35,416 nucleotides of DNA from the NCBI GenBank assembly GCA_964406375.1, contig CAYORM010000027.1:1-35416 (forward strand). The letters are read 5' to 3'. Below are positions 25,259 through 34,226 of this stretch, in pieces. Below the pieces are notes generated by a model that searched no databases, was not told where the DNA came from, and saw only the letters and a program-made list of their open reading frames with translations. Position 1 is the stretch's first letter. Every line of letters begins with the position of its first letter. The DNA is from CAYORM01 sp964406375. GTDB lineage: Bacteria > Pseudomonadota > Alphaproteobacteria > DSM-16000 > Inquilinaceae. Position numbers and translations under genes: made by a program.

Positions 25259-25964
25259 CCGATCCGACGTCCGCGTCGCGGTGATCACCGGCGGTGGCCG
25301 CGGGATCGGCGCCGCGACCGCCCGCCGTCTGCATCGCGACGGTTACCGCCTCGCGCTGATGGCGCCGTCCGACAGCGCCGTCGAACTCGCCGCCACGCTG
25401 GACGGCGTCGGGGTCAGGGGCGACGCGGCGAAGGAGGCCGATCTCCGGGCGCTTGTCGATGCGGCGCTGGAGCGCTACGGACGCATCGATGCGGTGGTCA
25501 ACCACACCGGCCACCCGCCGAAGGGGCCGCTGCTCGAGATCGACGACGCCGCCTGGCATCACGGGCTCGACCTGTTGCTGCTCCAGGTCGTCCGCATGTG
25601 CCGGCTGGTGACCCCGGTGATGCAGCGGCAGGGCGGCGGTGCGATCGTCAATGTCACGACCTTCGTCGCCTTCGAGCCCGAGGCGCGCTTCCCCGTTTCG
25701 GCCCCGCTCCGCGCCGCCGTCTCCGCCTTCTCGAAGATCTATGCGGACCAGTACGCGGCCGACAACATCCGGATCAACACGGTGATGCCGGGCTTCACCG
25801 ACAGCCTGTCGCATTCCGCAGAGATTGCGGCATCGGTGCCGATGCGCCGGATCGGTCGCAGCGCCGAGATCGCCGACACCATCGCCTTCCTGCTCTCCGA
25901 CGGCGCGGGCTACATCACCGGCCAGAGCCTGCGCGTCGACGGCGGCTACACCCGCTCGGTCTGA
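25242..25964 (+). CDS. SDR-family protein lacking the Tyr-Lys catalytic pair
   Basis: This 240-residue Rossmann-fold protein has cofactor loop VITGGGRGIGAATA (about residues 13-26), NHTGHPP in place of NNAG, and VNVTTFVAFEP at the catalytic Ser strand. Where YxxxK should be, the sequence reads FPVSAPLRAAVSAF, without Tyr or Lys at the expected spacing. The C-terminal GYITGQSLRVDGGYTR is normal. It either uses another mechanism (for example via Ser/Arg), has a non-redox role, or is a binding partner. The start overlaps the previous gene. It is the last gene of the enolase-type operon. Confidence 0.87.
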   Translation: MSTRSDRSDVRVAVITGGGRGIGAATARRLHRDGYRLALMAPSDSAVELAATLDGVGVRGDAAKEADLRALVDAALERYGRIDAVVNHTGHPPKGPLLEIDDAAWHHGLDLLLLQVVRMCRLVTPVMQRQGGGAIVNVTTFVAFEPEARFPVSAPLRAAVSAFSKIYADQYAADNIRINTVMPGFTDSLSHSAEIAASVPMRRIGRSAEIADTIAFLLSDGAGYITGQSLRVDGGYTRSV

Positions 25965-26094
25965 GGGGCGGCACACGCGGGGCGCGCAAGGCGGCCCCCG
26001 GGCTGCCTTACCGCCTCGCTGCGCGTATGATCGCCCTCCACGCCCGGTGCCGCCTGCGCTGCCGGCGCGGGCCACTGCGGGGGGGAGGGCTGTC

Positions 26095-27126
26095 ATGGCC
26101 ACAGGATCGCGACCGCGCAGCTCCGGCCATCTGCGGCTGGACGATGTCGCGAGGTTGGCGGGCGTCTCGCCCATCACCGTCTCCCGCGCCCTGCGTGATC
26201 CGGCCAAGGTTGCGCCCAAGACCCGTGCCGCGATCCAGGATGCGATCGACCGGCTCGCCTATGTGCCGAACGTCTTTGCCCGCGGGCTCGCCAGCAATCG
26301 CAGCCGCATCATCGCCGCGATCGTGCCCACCCTTTCCAACTCGCTCTTCGCCGAGACGATTCATGGGCTCTCTTCGCTGCTGCGCCCGGCGGGCTATGAG
26401 CTGCTGATCGGCGAGACCTCCTACGCCCTGGCGGTCGAGGAGGCGCTGATCGCCCTGTTCCTGCAGTACCGCCCTGAGGCGATCGTGCTGACCCAGCTCG
26501 AACATGCCGAGGGCGCGCGGGCGATGCTGAAGAATGCGCGCCTGCCGATCATCGAGACCTGGGATCTGTGCGAGTCGCCGCTCGACCAGCTCGTCGGCTT
26601 TTCGAACTATGAGGCGGCGCGCGCGATGACGCGGCACCTGATCGAGCGTGGCTATCGGCGCATCCGCTTCGTCCGGCGCGCCGACCTCAACCCCGGCGAC
26701 CGGACCGGGCCGCGACTCGCCGGCTTCCGTTCGATGATGGCGGAAGCCGGTCTCGACCCCGGCGAACCGCTCGTGGTCGACGACGCCCTGTCGATCGTGC
26801 GCAGCGGTCGCAGCCTCGCCGATCAGCTCGCGGCCGACCCGGCGATTGAGGCGGTGTTCTGCGCCAATGAACTGATCGCGGTGGGCGGGATCTTGGAATG
26901 CCAGCGCCGGGGTATGCCGGTGCCGGGGCGGATCGCGATCGCCGGTTTCGGCGATGTCGAGATCGCCTCGGCGATCGAACCGGGGCTCACCACCATCCAC
27001 ATTCCCGGCCGCGAGATGGGCGAATGCGCCGCCCGGATCATCCTCGAAAGGGTCGCCGGCGAGCCACCGGCAGAAACCGTCATCGATCTCGGATTCAAGC
27101 TCGTGGTGCGCGGTTCGACGGGCTGA
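26095..27126 (+). CDS. LacI-family transcriptional regulator
   Basis: This 343-residue protein has an N-terminal LacI-type helix-turn-helix (LRLDDVARLAGVSPITVSRA, about residues 13-32), hinge RLAYVPNVFARGLASNRS and a periplasmic-binding-like effector domain. It resembles the GntR/GguR-type branch of the family, which senses sugars or sugar acids. GGGGGGAGGG precedes ATG 26095. It is codirectional with the dehydratase/ABC/lactonase operon that starts 64 nt later and is probably its repressor. A candidate operator is at 27149-27162. It separates this sugar-acid module from the GntR regulon to the left. Confidence 0.93.
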   Translation: MATGSRPRSSGHLRLDDVARLAGVSPITVSRALRDPAKVAPKTRAAIQDAIDRLAYVPNVFARGLASNRSRIIAAIVPTLSNSLFAETIHGLSSLLRPAGYELLIGETSYALAVEEALIALFLQYRPEAIVLTQLEHAEGARAMLKNARLPIIETWDLCESPLDQLVGFSNYEAARAMTRHLIERGYRRIRFVRRADLNPGDRTGPRLAGFRSMMAEAGLDPGEPLVVDDALSIVRSGRSLADQLAADPAIEAVFCANELIAVGGILECQRRGMPVPGRIAIAGFGDVEIASAIEPGLTTIHIPGREMGECAARIILERVAGEPPAETVIDLGFKLVVRGSTG

Positions 27127-27133
27127 GCGGGCC

Positions 27134-27162
27134 TTGACGCCGCAAGTATGACAGCGCTAACA
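27134..27162 (+). promoter_or_regulatory. Promoter with LacI-type operator
   Basis: TTGACG (27134-27139) is followed about 16 nt later by a GCTAAC-like -10. Overlapping the -10 is the imperfect palindrome TGACAGCGCTAACA (27149-27162), with the AGCGCT centre common in LacI-family operators. The position would let the adjacent LacI-family protein repress the 27190-33908 operon. Confidence 0.5.
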
Positions 27163-27189
27163 TCGCGACAAATCGGGGGAGGAACGGAC

Positions 27190-28371
27190 GTGGCGCTGAT
27201 CACGCGAGTCGAGGTCGTGCCCTTTGTTTTCAAGGTCTCGGGCCTCGGGCTGTCCGGACACCGCGCCATGGGGGTCAGCAATCTGGCCTATGCGCCGGGC
27301 GAGACGCTGTCGGTGCACCGGTTTGCGCTGCGCATCGAGACCGATGACGGCGCGGCCGGGGAATATGTGACGCATTGGGGCGGTACCCAGGCGACGCTCG
27401 GCCAGACGCTGATGCTGGCCCCGATGCTGCTCGGCCGCGATCCCGATCAGCGCGAGCTGATCTATGACGATCTGAAGCGCGAGCTGCGCGCCTATGACCA
27501 TATGGGCCACGGGCCGCTCGACATCGCGCTGTGGGATCTCGCCGGCAAGCGCCACGGCCTGTCGGTCGCCAAGATGCTCGGGTCGTTCCGCACCCGGCTG
27601 CCGGTCTATGCCAGCACCCATCACGGCCAGGAGGATGGCCGCGGCCTCGCCGATCCCGCGGCATTTGCGGATTACGCCGTCGCCTGCCGCGAGCGGGGAT
27701 TCGCCGGCTTCAAGATCCATGGCTGGCACGACGGTAACGCCCGGCGCGAGGCACGGACGGTGCTCGCCGTGCGCGCGGCGGTCGGTCCCGACATGGCGCT
27801 GATGACCGATCCGGGCTGCCAGCTGCGTACCTGGGCCGATGCCCTCTATGTCGGCCGCGCCTGCGATGAGGCCCAGTATTTCTGGTACGAGGATCCGTTC
27901 CGCGACGCCGCGAAATCGGCCGAAGCACATCGGCGGCTGCGCGAGAAACTGAAGACGCCGCTGCTGGTCAGCGAACATATTCGTGGTCCGGAACAAAAGG
28001 CGGGCTTTGCGCTGGCCGGCGGCTGCGACATGATCCATGCGGATCCGGAATACGATCTCGGGATCACCGGCACGATGAAGATCGCCCATTTCGCGGAGTC
28101 GATCGGGATGGATGTGCAGATCCATGCCTGCGGGCCGGCCCATCGCCACTGCATCGCGGCGATGCGCAACACCCATTTCTACGAGCTGGCGCTGGTGGGG
28201 CCAGACATGCCCAATCTCGTGCCGCCGGCCTATGCCTGCGGCTACAGCGACCAGCCCGACGCGCTCGACGCGGACGGCATGCTGCCCGTGCCGGACGGCC
28301 CGGGGCTGGGCGTCGTCTATGATTGGGACTGGATCGGCGCGCATGCGGTGGCGCGCCACGAGTTCCGGTAA
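27190..28371 (+). CDS. Enolase-superfamily (mandelate racemase subgroup) acid-sugar dehydratase
   Basis: This 393-residue enzyme has the MR/MLE N-terminal capping domain and C-terminal barrel. The general-acid/base strand reads GFKIHGW (K175-x-H177). Metal ligands are D207 (LMTDPG), E234 (FWYEDPF) and E262 (LLVSEHIRG); a D285 (IHADPEYD)-H312 (VQIHACGP) dyad completes the site. These are the features of acid-sugar dehydratases, which form 2-keto-3-deoxy acids. The KxH variant does not tell me the substrate. The GTG start has GGGGGAGG upstream. It is the first gene of an operon with a sugar importer and a lactonase-like gene, which suits aldonate catabolism. Confidence 0.9.
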   Translation: MALITRVEVVPFVFKVSGLGLSGHRAMGVSNLAYAPGETLSVHRFALRIETDDGAAGEYVTHWGGTQATLGQTLMLAPMLLGRDPDQRELIYDDLKRELRAYDHMGHGPLDIALWDLAGKRHGLSVAKMLGSFRTRLPVYASTHHGQEDGRGLADPAAFADYAVACRERGFAGFKIHGWHDGNARREARTVLAVRAAVGPDMALMTDPGCQLRTWADALYVGRACDEAQYFWYEDPFRDAAKSAEAHRRLREKLKTPLLVSEHIRGPEQKAGFALAGGCDMIHADPEYDLGITGTMKIAHFAESIGMDVQIHACGPAHRHCIAAMRNTHFYELALVGPDMPNLVPPAYACGYSDQPDALDADGMLPVPDGPGLGVVYDWDWIGAHAVARHEFR

Positions 28372-28493
28372 GCCGCCCGAGGGCGGTCCGGATCGGATCG
28401 GGAAGCCGACGCGAAAGAGCGGCGCCCGGGGCAATCGGCATGGCGGACGGCCCCGGACGGGCCGATCCTCCGGCACATAGGGGGAGCCTGAGA

Positions 28494-29588
28494 ATGACCA
28501 AGATGACAATCCTCGCCGGCGTCGCCATCGGTGCCGTCGCCATGACAGCAACCCTTCCCGCTGCGGCGCAGCAGGCGACGGGCGACACCTCCGGCATGCG
28601 CATCGCGCTCAGCAATTCCTACGCCGGCAACAGCTGGCGGCAGCAGATGCTGCAGACTTGGGACATCGCGGCGCAGTATGCCCTCGACAACGGGCTGATC
28701 GGCGAGGTCACGACCGTCAATGCCGACGGCACGTCGACCCAGCAGGCCTCGCAGATCCAGAACCTGATCCTCGAGGGCTATGACGCGATCGTCATCAATT
28801 CGAGCTCGCCCACCGCGCTCAACGGCGTGATCCAGGAGGCCTGCGACGCCGACATCATCGTCGTCGTCTTCGACAATCTGGCCACCGCCGAATGTGCCTA
28901 TCAGCTCGGCTTCGACTACGTGAACATGGGCATGCAGGAAGCGGCCTATGTCGGCGAGCGGCTGGGCGGTGAGGGCAATGTGCTCGAGATCCGCGGCATC
29001 GCCGGCTATGACGGCGACGTCCAGATCAGCAACGGCAACAATCAGGGCCTTGCCGCCTTCCCGGGCATTGAGATCGTCGCCGCGGTGCATGGCGACTGGA
29101 CCCAGACCGTCGCACAGCGCGAGGTCGCGAGCATCCTGCCGACGCTGCCGGAGATCGACGCGGTGGTGACGCAGGGCGGCGACGGCTGGGGCACCGCCAA
29201 GGCCTTCGAGGCGGCCGGTCGCGAGATCCCGCTGATCATCATGGGCAACCGGCAGGACGAGCTGTCGCTGTGGAAGGAGCTCCACGACGCGAACGGCTAC
29301 ACCACCATGTCGATTTCCTCGGCGCCAGGCGTCGCCTCGGTCGCCTTCTGGATGGCCCAGCAGATCCTGGCCGGCAAGGACGTGCCGCAATTCGTCGAGA
29401 TGCCGCTGCTGCGCATCGACCAGCCGGATCTCGAGACTTGGCTTGCCGCCACACCGGAGGGCGGGGTGGCGACGCCGGTCTTCACGCTGGAATGGTCGGT
29501 CGGGCTGATCGATGCGGTGATCGGCGGTGCCTCGGGTACGGACCTTCCGGCCGTGCCGCTGCCGGAGGAGGGGCTGCCGGGGCTCTGA
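28494..29588 (+). CDS. Sugar ABC transporter, periplasmic binding protein (ribose type)
   Basis: This 364-residue exported protein has a signal peptide MTKMTILAGVAIGAVAMTAT followed by AAAQQ. The mature part is a Peripla_BP_4 fold with LSNSYAGNSWRQQM, INSSSPTALNGVIQEA and QGGDGWGTAKAFEAAG, typical of CUT2 importers. GGGGGAG lies upstream of ATG 28494. The 122-base gap before it has a small GC hairpin. It should bring in the sugar, sugar acid or lactone degraded by the flanking enzymes. Confidence 0.92.
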   Translation: MTKMTILAGVAIGAVAMTATLPAAAQQATGDTSGMRIALSNSYAGNSWRQQMLQTWDIAAQYALDNGLIGEVTTVNADGTSTQQASQIQNLILEGYDAIVINSSSPTALNGVIQEACDADIIVVVFDNLATAECAYQLGFDYVNMGMQEAAYVGERLGGEGNVLEIRGIAGYDGDVQISNGNNQGLAAFPGIEIVAAVHGDWTQTVAQREVASILPTLPEIDAVVTQGGDGWGTAKAFEAAGREIPLIIMGNRQDELSLWKELHDANGYTTMSISSAPGVASVAFWMAQQILAGKDVPQFVEMPLLRIDQPDLETWLAATPEGGVATPVFTLEWSVGLIDAVIGGASGTDLPAVPLPEEGLPGL

Positions 29589-29613
29589 GGCACGATCCGC
29601 GGGGGAGGCGGCT

Positions 29614-31086
29614 GTGGCCGGCGAGGACCTCGTCGCAATCCGCGACCTGGCGCGCAGCTTCGGCGCGGTCCGGGCGCTGGACGGTGTCGATCTGTCGATC
29701 GGCGCCGGCGAAGTGCTGGGCCTCGTCGGCCACAACGGCGCCGGCAAGAGCACCCTGGTCAACATCCTGGTGGGGAACCTCGCCGCCGATCGCGGGACCA
29801 TGGCGGTCGGCGGCAATCCCGTGGCGCTCGACACCTATGACGTCGCCGCCGCCCGGCGTCTGGGGATCCGTTGCGTTTTCCAGGAACTGTCGCTCTGCCC
29901 CAATCTGCGGGTGCTGGAAAACACCCGGGTGGTGCATCCGGCGCTCAGCGGGGGCGGCTGGCGCGTCCGCGCGGGCGCGCTCATCCGCGGCGCGCTCGAC
30001 GAGATCTTCCCGGGTCACCGGATCTCGCCCGACGCCCGGGTCGGCACCCTGTCGCTCGGCGAGCGGCAGATGGTCGAGATCGCCCGCGCCTTCACCGAGA
30101 CCGACGCGGCACCGCGTCTCGTCATCCTCGACGAGCCGACCGCCTCGCTCGATCAGGAGGCAGCCGGCCAGCTGCTGCGCTATGTGCGACAGGCGGCGAC
30201 GCGCGGCATCGCGGTCGTGCTGATCTCGCACCGGCTCGACGAGATCCTCCGCCATACCGACCGGCTCGTCGTCATGCGCGACGGCAGGATCGCCGGCGCC
30301 GGCGTCTCGGGGGAGCTGTCGCGCCACCGCCTCGTCGAGATGATGGGCACTGTCGCGACCGCACGGCCGGAGGCGTTGCGCGCCACGGCGGGCGAAGGCG
30401 GGCAGATGCGGCTCTCGGCCAAGCACCCCTCCGGGCTCGGCCTGCCGCTCGCCGTCCGCGCCGGCGAGATCGTCGGCCTCGCCGGCCTCGACGGCCATGG
30501 CCAGCGCGCCATGCTGCACCGGCTGTTCCACGCCCGGCACCGCCGCGCGCCCGGCGTCGAGATCGCCGGACGCATCGCGTATATCAGCGGCGACCGGCAG
30601 CTCGAGGGTGTCTTCCCGCTCTGGTCGATCGCCCACAACATCACCATCGGCGCGCTCGGCCGGCTGGCGCGGTACGGCTTTCTGTCACCGCGTGCGGAGA
30701 CGGCGCTGGCCCAGTCCTGGCGCACCCGCCTCGACATCAGGGCACCGAGCGTCGACACGCCGATCACCAGCCTGTCCGGCGGCAACCAGCAGAAGGCGCT
30801 GGTCGGCCGCGCCTTCGCCGGCGGTGCCGAGATCGTGCTGTGCGACGATCCGATGCGCGGCGTCGATGTCGGCACCAAACAGGAATTCTACGCGGGGCTG
30901 CGGCAGGAGGCCGAGGCCGGCCGTGCCTTCCTCTGGTACACGACCGAGACCGAGGAGCTCGCCAATTGCGACCGGGTCTATGTCTTCCGCGAGGGCGTGA
31001 TCGTCGAGGAGATCGCCGCCGCCGAATTCAGCGAAGCACGGGTGCTCGCCGCCTCCTTCCGTGGCCTGGATCGTGATGCCGCCTGA
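29614..31086 (+). CDS. Sugar ABC transporter, tandem ATP-binding protein (RbsA/MglA type)
   Basis: This 490-residue protein has two ATPase domains. The first is complete: Walker A GHNGAGKST, signature LSLGERQM, Walker B LVILDEPTASLD. The second has a degenerate Walker A (GLDGHGQR), signature LSGGNQQK and a Walker B ending CDDPMRGVD with Asp for the catalytic Glu. This division into one active and one degenerate site is usual in RbsA-like proteins. The GTG start is preceded by GGGGGAGG. The 3' end overlaps the next gene by 11 nt. Confidence 0.92.
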   Translation: MAGEDLVAIRDLARSFGAVRALDGVDLSIGAGEVLGLVGHNGAGKSTLVNILVGNLAADRGTMAVGGNPVALDTYDVAAARRLGIRCVFQELSLCPNLRVLENTRVVHPALSGGGWRVRAGALIRGALDEIFPGHRISPDARVGTLSLGERQMVEIARAFTETDAAPRLVILDEPTASLDQEAAGQLLRYVRQAATRGIAVVLISHRLDEILRHTDRLVVMRDGRIAGAGVSGELSRHRLVEMMGTVATARPEALRATAGEGGQMRLSAKHPSGLGLPLAVRAGEIVGLAGLDGHGQRAMLHRLFHARHRRAPGVEIAGRIAYISGDRQLEGVFPLWSIAHNITIGALGRLARYGFLSPRAETALAQSWRTRLDIRAPSVDTPITSLSGGNQQKALVGRAFAGGAEIVLCDDPMRGVDVGTKQEFYAGLRQEAEAGRAFLWYTTETEELANCDRVYVFREGVIVEEIAAAEFSEARVLAASFRGLDRDAA

Positions 31087-32023
31087 ACCGCTCCGCCGCT
31101 TCCGCATCGGTTCCGATGCGGCGCGCGTGCTGCTGCCCGCCCTCGCCCTCGTGGTGCTGCTGGCCGTCATCTTCCTGCTGCAGCCGCGTGCCTTCAGCTA
31201 TAACGGCATCCGCCTGCTGCTCGGCCTGTCGATCCCGCTCGTCTTCGCCTCGATGGCGCAGCTCTGCATCATCGCGGCGGGCGACATCGATCTCGGCATC
31301 GGGCCGTTCATCGCGCTGGTGAGCTGCATCACGGCGACCTATCTGGCCGAGCAGCCGCTGATCGGCTGGGGGGCGCTCATCCTCGCGGTGCTCGCCTATG
31401 CGCTGCTCGGCGCGATCATCCAGCTGCGCCGGCTGCCCTCGATCGTGGCGACGCTCGGCGCCTCGTTCATCTGGCTCGGCATCGCCATCCTGATCATGCC
31501 GCAGCCCGGTGGCGCCGCGCCGGAATGGCTGCACGCCGCGGTCCGCTGGAAGCCGCCCTTCATCCCCCTGCCGGTCGTTGTCGCCGTCATCGTTGCGATC
31601 GTCGGGCATTGGCTGTTGATGCGCACCTCCTACGGCGTGGTGCTGCGCGGCTTCGGCGGCAATCCGCGCGCCATCGAGCGGGCCGGCTGGTCGCCGCTGC
31701 GCGCCCGGGTCACGCTCTATGCCGCCGCGGGTGTCTGCGGGGTGTTGGGCGGGCTGGCCATCACCGGCCTCAACACGACCGGCGACAGCAGCGTCGGCGC
31801 GCAATACACGCTGTTGTCGATCGCCGCCGTCATCGTCGGCGGCGGCGAGTTCGTCGGCGGGCTCGTCTCGCCGATCGGCACGGTGATCGGCGCGCTCATC
31901 ATGCTTCTCACCGGCTCGCTCCTCGCCTTTCTCAACGTCAATCCCGACTGGCAGCTCAGCACCCAGGGTGCGGTGCTGATCGCGGTCCTCGCCGGGCGGG
32001 CGCTCCTCAGGAGGGACCGGTGA
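31076..32023 (+). CDS. Sugar ABC transporter permease (RbsC type), first
   Basis: This 315-residue integral membrane protein of the BPD_transp_2 family has about eight transmembrane segments and the motif IIAAGDIDLGIGPFIALVS, corresponding to the DLSVG loop of ribose-type permeases. ATG 31076 lies inside the end of the ATPase gene. It forms a heterodimeric channel with the next permease. Confidence 0.9.
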   Translation: MPPEPLRRFRIGSDAARVLLPALALVVLLAVIFLLQPRAFSYNGIRLLLGLSIPLVFASMAQLCIIAAGDIDLGIGPFIALVSCITATYLAEQPLIGWGALILAVLAYALLGAIIQLRRLPSIVATLGASFIWLGIAILIMPQPGGAAPEWLHAAVRWKPPFIPLPVVVAVIVAIVGHWLLMRTSYGVVLRGFGGNPRAIERAGWSPLRARVTLYAAAGVCGVLGGLAITGLNTTGDSSVGAQYTLLSIAAVIVGGGEFVGGLVSPIGTVIGALIMLLTGSLLAFLNVNPDWQLSTQGAVLIAVLAGRALLRRDR

Positions 32024-32036
32024 CGAGGAGGGACGG

Positions 32037-32984
32037 ATGAGGCTCGCCGCCCGCGCCGCGGCCGCGCCGTGGTTCTGGATCTTCGTCGGCAGCCTCGTTC
32101 TGTGGCTTGCGACCATCGCCGTCTCGGGCGGGCAGGGGGCCTCGGCGATCCTCAGCGCGACGCTCAGCTTCGCCGTCTTCTACGTCGTCGTCGGCATCGG
32201 CCAGATGGTGGTCATCGCCTCCGGCCCCGGCAATATCGACCTGTCGATCCCGGCGACGATGACGCTCGCCGCCTATCTCGCGATGGGCACGATGGCCGGG
32301 CAGGATGCGGGACTGATCGCCGGGCTCGCCATCGCGATCGCCGTCGGCGTCGCGATCGGCCTTTCCAATATCGCGCTGATCCTCCTCCTGCGTGTGCCGC
32401 CGATCATCGCGACGCTGGCGAGTGGTTTCGTCATCCAGTCGGCGGCGATCGCCTATTCGCGCGGCTCGACCGCCAAACCGGCGCCGATCCTCGCCGACAT
32501 CGTCAATGCACGCCTGGCCACCGTGCCGCTGATCGCCGTCGCCGCGATCGTGCTGTCGATCGGCGCCGCCTTCGCGCTGCGCCGTTCGACCTTCGGGCGC
32601 TCGGTCTTCGCCATCGGCCAGAACCTCCGTGCCGCGACCTTCGCTGGCGTCCATGTGCCGCGCACCCTGGCCCTCGTCTATGTGCTCTCGGCAGTGCTCG
32701 CCGCGGTCGGTGGGGTGCTGCTGGCCGCCTATTCCGGCGGGGCAGCGCTCAACATGGCCAATGATTTCCTGCTCGCCTCGATCGCCGTCGTCGTACTCGG
32801 CGGCACCCGCATCACTGGCGGGCAGGCGACCGTAGCGGGTGTCTGGGGTGCGTCGCTCTTCCTCTTCCTGCTGACCGTGCTGCTGAATACGCTGCAGGTC
32901 GGCGCCGGGCTGCGCTTCGTGCTGACCGGCATCGTCATCATCGCCGCGCTCTCGGTCGCCTCCCGCCGATCCGACGGAGGATGA
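32037..32984 (+). CDS. Sugar ABC transporter permease (RbsC type), second
   Basis: This 315-residue membrane protein is related to the preceding permease. It has the loop VVIASGPGNIDLSIPATMTL, LRVPPIIATLASGFVIQS and a late VVVLGGTRITGGQATVAG segment. GGAGGGACGG lies directly upstream of the ATG. Two different permeases with one tandem ATPase is a common CUT2 arrangement. Confidence 0.9.
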   Translation: MRLAARAAAAPWFWIFVGSLVLWLATIAVSGGQGASAILSATLSFAVFYVVVGIGQMVVIASGPGNIDLSIPATMTLAAYLAMGTMAGQDAGLIAGLAIAIAVGVAIGLSNIALILLLRVPPIIATLASGFVIQSAAIAYSRGSTAKPAPILADIVNARLATVPLIAVAAIVLSIGAAFALRRSTFGRSVFAIGQNLRAATFAGVHVPRTLALVYVLSAVLAAVGGVLLAAYSGGAALNMANDFLLASIAVVVLGGTRITGGQATVAGVWGASLFLFLLTVLLNTLQVGAGLRFVLTGIVIIAALSVASRRSDGG

Positions 32985-33014
32985 CGCGGCGCGGACCGGA
33001 AGGGAGTTCAGCCC

Positions 33015-33908
33015 GTGAAGATCATCGACGCCCATCACCATCTCTGGGACCTCGCCGCCAACGACTATCCCTGGCTGACGGGCGCCCGCCGCGAGATGCT
33101 GATCGGCGATCCGACGCCGCTCGCCAAGAACTACCTCGCTGCGGATTTCCTCGCCGATGCGAAGCCGGTGGGCGTCGTCAAATCGGTGCATCTCGAGGCT
33201 GGTCATTCCGGCGGCGATCCGGTGCGCGAGACCGCTTGGCTGCAGGCGATCGCCGATGATCCCGCCTCGGGCGGCTTCCCGCATGCCATCGTCGCCCATG
33301 TGAATTTCGCCGATCCGCGCTTCGAGGAGCATCTCGAGCGGCACATGGCGCATCGCAACATGCGCGGCATCCGGCACATCGTGAACCGGCACCCCGACCC
33401 GGTGCTGAACTTCGCCGACCGCGACTATCTGAACGACCCGGTCTGGCGCCGCGGCTTCGGCCGGCTGAAGGATCACGGGCTCTCCTTCGACCTGCAGATC
33501 TATCCCGACCAGATGGAAACGGCGGCCGCGCTCGCCGACGAGAACCCGGATATCCAGATCATCCTCAACCACACCGGCATGCCGATCACCCGGGACGCCG
33601 AGCATCTCGATCTCTGGCGCAAGGGCATGCGCGGGCTCGCCGCCCGGCCGAACGTGGCGACCAAGATCTCCGGGATCGGCATGCTCGATCATCGCTGGAC
33701 GGTCGACAGCATCCGCCCGATTGTGCTCGATACGATCGAGATCTTCGGCGTCTCCCGCTGCGCCTTCGCCAGCAACTTCCCGGTCGACAGCCTGTTCAGC
33801 GACTACGCCACGCTGTGGAACGCCTTCATCACGATCACCGAAGGCTTCTCGGAGGACGAGCGCGCGGCGCTGTTCCACGACACCGCGGCGCGGCTCTATC
33901 GGATCTGA
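33015..33908 (+). CDS. Amidohydrolase-family lactonase (L-fuconolactonase-like)
   Basis: This 297-residue TIM-barrel metal hydrolase of the Amidohydro_2 family begins IIDAHHHLWD, carrying the HxH metal motif at residues 7-9. Further family points are VKSVHLEAGH, GIRHIVNRHP, ILNHTGMP and FASNFPVDSLF, which gives the last metal Asp. The COG3618 branch contains sugar-lactone hydrolases acting before acid-sugar dehydratases, which fits this operon. The start is GTG 33015 with GGAAGGGAG upstream. It is the last gene of the LacI-controlled operon. Confidence 0.88.
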   Translation: MKIIDAHHHLWDLAANDYPWLTGARREMLIGDPTPLAKNYLAADFLADAKPVGVVKSVHLEAGHSGGDPVRETAWLQAIADDPASGGFPHAIVAHVNFADPRFEEHLERHMAHRNMRGIRHIVNRHPDPVLNFADRDYLNDPVWRRGFGRLKDHGLSFDLQIYPDQMETAAALADENPDIQIILNHTGMPITRDAEHLDLWRKGMRGLAARPNVATKISGIGMLDHRWTVDSIRPIVLDTIEIFGVSRCAFASNFPVDSLFSDYATLWNAFITITEGFSEDERAALFHDTAARLYRI

Positions 33909-34226
33909 GGGGGCTGAAGGCAGGCGGTGGCGGCCGCGTCCGTCACCGCAGCCTCTGTCCTGAGTGCGGATGCCGTCGGCCGGCTGTCCGGCCGACCGGG
34001 CCGTGATCAAGCTGCAGGCCGTGAAAAGCTCCCGGCCATTCGAAGCCTGAGAGGAGGGCGGAAGCCGCATCCGTGTCGGCTGGCGCCGGGACGTCCAGGC
34101 GGCCGTCAACGGGCCGGGTACGGCTGGCCATCATGATCGCGGCCTCGCCCGTCGGAACGGTATAACGGCGATCGGTAGCGAAGCGGACGCGCTGCCCGGA
34201 ACGAGCCGCGATGGAGACGCGAGAGA
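33909..34226. other. 318-base gap with one strong hairpin
   Basis: I see no gene here; a minus-strand frame across it is low-complexity Arg/His/Pro-rich and lacks a start site. A perfect hairpin, GTCGGCCGG (33975-33983) / CCGGCCGAC (33988-33996) with loop CTGT, lies about 70 bases after the lactonase stop and may end that operon, although no T-run follows. TATAAC (34161-34166) is a possible -10 for the next gene, but no matching -35 is clear. Confidence 0.45.
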
